This document shows, in pieces, positions 6,522 through 6,759 of a stretch of 6,759 nt of DNA. Both the position numbers and the translations under genes were made by a program. Within the stretch, counting starts at the first letter, position 1. Each line of letters begins with the position of its first letter. The notes beneath the pieces were generated by a model that was not told the DNA's origin, did not search any database, and saw only the letters and a list, made by a program, of their open reading frames with translations. This stretch comes from Clostridiaceae bacterium (lineage in GTDB: Bacteria > Bacillota > Clostridia > Clostridiales > Clostridiaceae): contig DOKV01000021.1 in assembly GCA_003510765.1 (NCBI GenBank), forward strand, positions 1-6,759, read 5' to 3'.

Positions 6522-6525
6522 CTCC
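6522..6525 (-). promoter_or_regulatory. Ribosome binding site favouring the inner start of the minus-strand gene
   Basis: On the minus strand GGAG (plus-strand CTCC) lies 9 nt before the ATG at 6512. The ATG at 6527 overlaps this site and is preceded only by AGAGAATTGAA, a weaker match. Confidence 0.5.
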
Positions 6526-6585
6526 ATTTCAATTCTCTGTTCAAAGTTTTCTTTACTTTACCATAGGTTCTTTAAAAATAGATGA

Positions 6586-6591
6586 ATTATA
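6586..6591 (-). promoter_or_regulatory. Possible -10 box for the minus-strand AI-2E gene
   Basis: A perfect TATAAT on the minus strand lies about 75 nt upstream of the start codon. No good -35 element is found 16-18 nt further upstream (best GGGCAA), so this is a partial promoter or a chance match in an A/T-rich region. Confidence 0.35.
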
Positions 6592-6716
6592 TAGGAGATT
6601 TCCATACGATTGCCCAGAAAGTATCAGCGTCCTTGGTGAAGATGAAAAAGATGCCATCTAATTGATAAATATACAATAAATTAAATGATTATTGTCAAAA
6701 TTCAGACGTAAATCCC

Positions 6717-6730
6717 TGAAAGCGTTGAAG
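6717..6730. promoter_or_regulatory. cre-like site (CcpA operator candidate)
   Basis: TGAAAGCGTTGAAG matches the catabolite-responsive element pattern TGWNANCGNTNWCA at all but the last two positions; the left half TGAAAGCG is typical. It lies about 205 nt upstream of the minus-strand AI-2E start and may instead belong to a gene beyond the window edge. One such match could arise by chance. Confidence 0.35.
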
Positions 6731-6759
6731 TAATATTCTTTATACCCGGATTATTCAAC

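Noticed and set aside
6521..6661. Open stretch on the plus strand ending ...PYDCPESISVLGEDEKDAI before a TAA
   Set aside because: The ending looks protein-like, but the frame has no ATG, GTG or TTG start and overlaps the leader of the divergent gene; chance or a decayed remnant cannot be told apart.
1..6759. Mobile element, CRISPR array, defence system or tRNA/rRNA
   Set aside because: No transposase, integrase, regularly spaced repeats, nuclease domains or structural RNA signatures were seen; the window reads as ordinary chromosomal housekeeping genes.

Overview
This window most likely comes from a low-to-moderate GC Bacillota, probably a clostridium-like anaerobe. The signs are strong purine-rich Shine-Dalgarno sites (GAGGAGGA, AGGAGG), use of TTG and GTG starts, T-tailed intrinsic terminators, a GlcT-type antiterminator next to a fused EIICBA glucose transporter, and the composition of the proteins. 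No rRNA, tRNA, mobile element or CRISPR array is visible, and I cannot name the species.

Layout, left to right. Positions 1-155 are the untranslated or poorly defined upstream part of an AI-2E family membrane protein gene (+, to 1355), which ends in an intrinsic terminator (1369-1416). A near-consensus sigma-A promoter (TTGACA, 17 nt, TAGAAT; 1459-1487) then drives glcT (1538-2371). Between glcT and ptsG lies a ribonucleic antiterminator (RAT) site whose 3' half is also the 5' arm of a long terminator hairpin (2385-2478). ptsG (2522-4513) encodes a full EIIC-EIIB-EIIA glucose permease and is closed by a 12-bp perfect GC-rich terminator (4540-4582). Next is a small gene for a probable general-stress protein of the YflT/DUF1269 type (4736-5212). 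Its leader carries a perfect 10-bp inverted repeat and two tandem copies of a 10-nt unit. A second, divergent AI-2E family gene lies on the minus strand (6512 down to 5280). Its terminator sits between the two convergent genes. The last 230 bases hold the upstream region of that gene and a CcpA cre-like sequence.

How it works together: glcT and ptsG form a classical glucose-induced module. In the known Bacillus system, EIICBA phosphorylates GlcT when glucose is absent and so inactivates it. When glucose is transported, GlcT is released, binds the RAT and prevents formation of the terminator, so ptsG is expressed. The sequence here shows each part of this circuit: the RNA-binding domain, two PRDs with their histidines, the RAT, the competing terminator, and the EIIB cysteine and EIIA histidines. 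The two AI-2E proteins and the stress protein have their own signals and are probably neighbours rather than parts of the same pathway.

I found no clearly new system. The best second-look items are the RAT/terminator design, the repeats in the stress-gene leader, and the two dissimilar AI-2E paralogs on either side of the PTS module.
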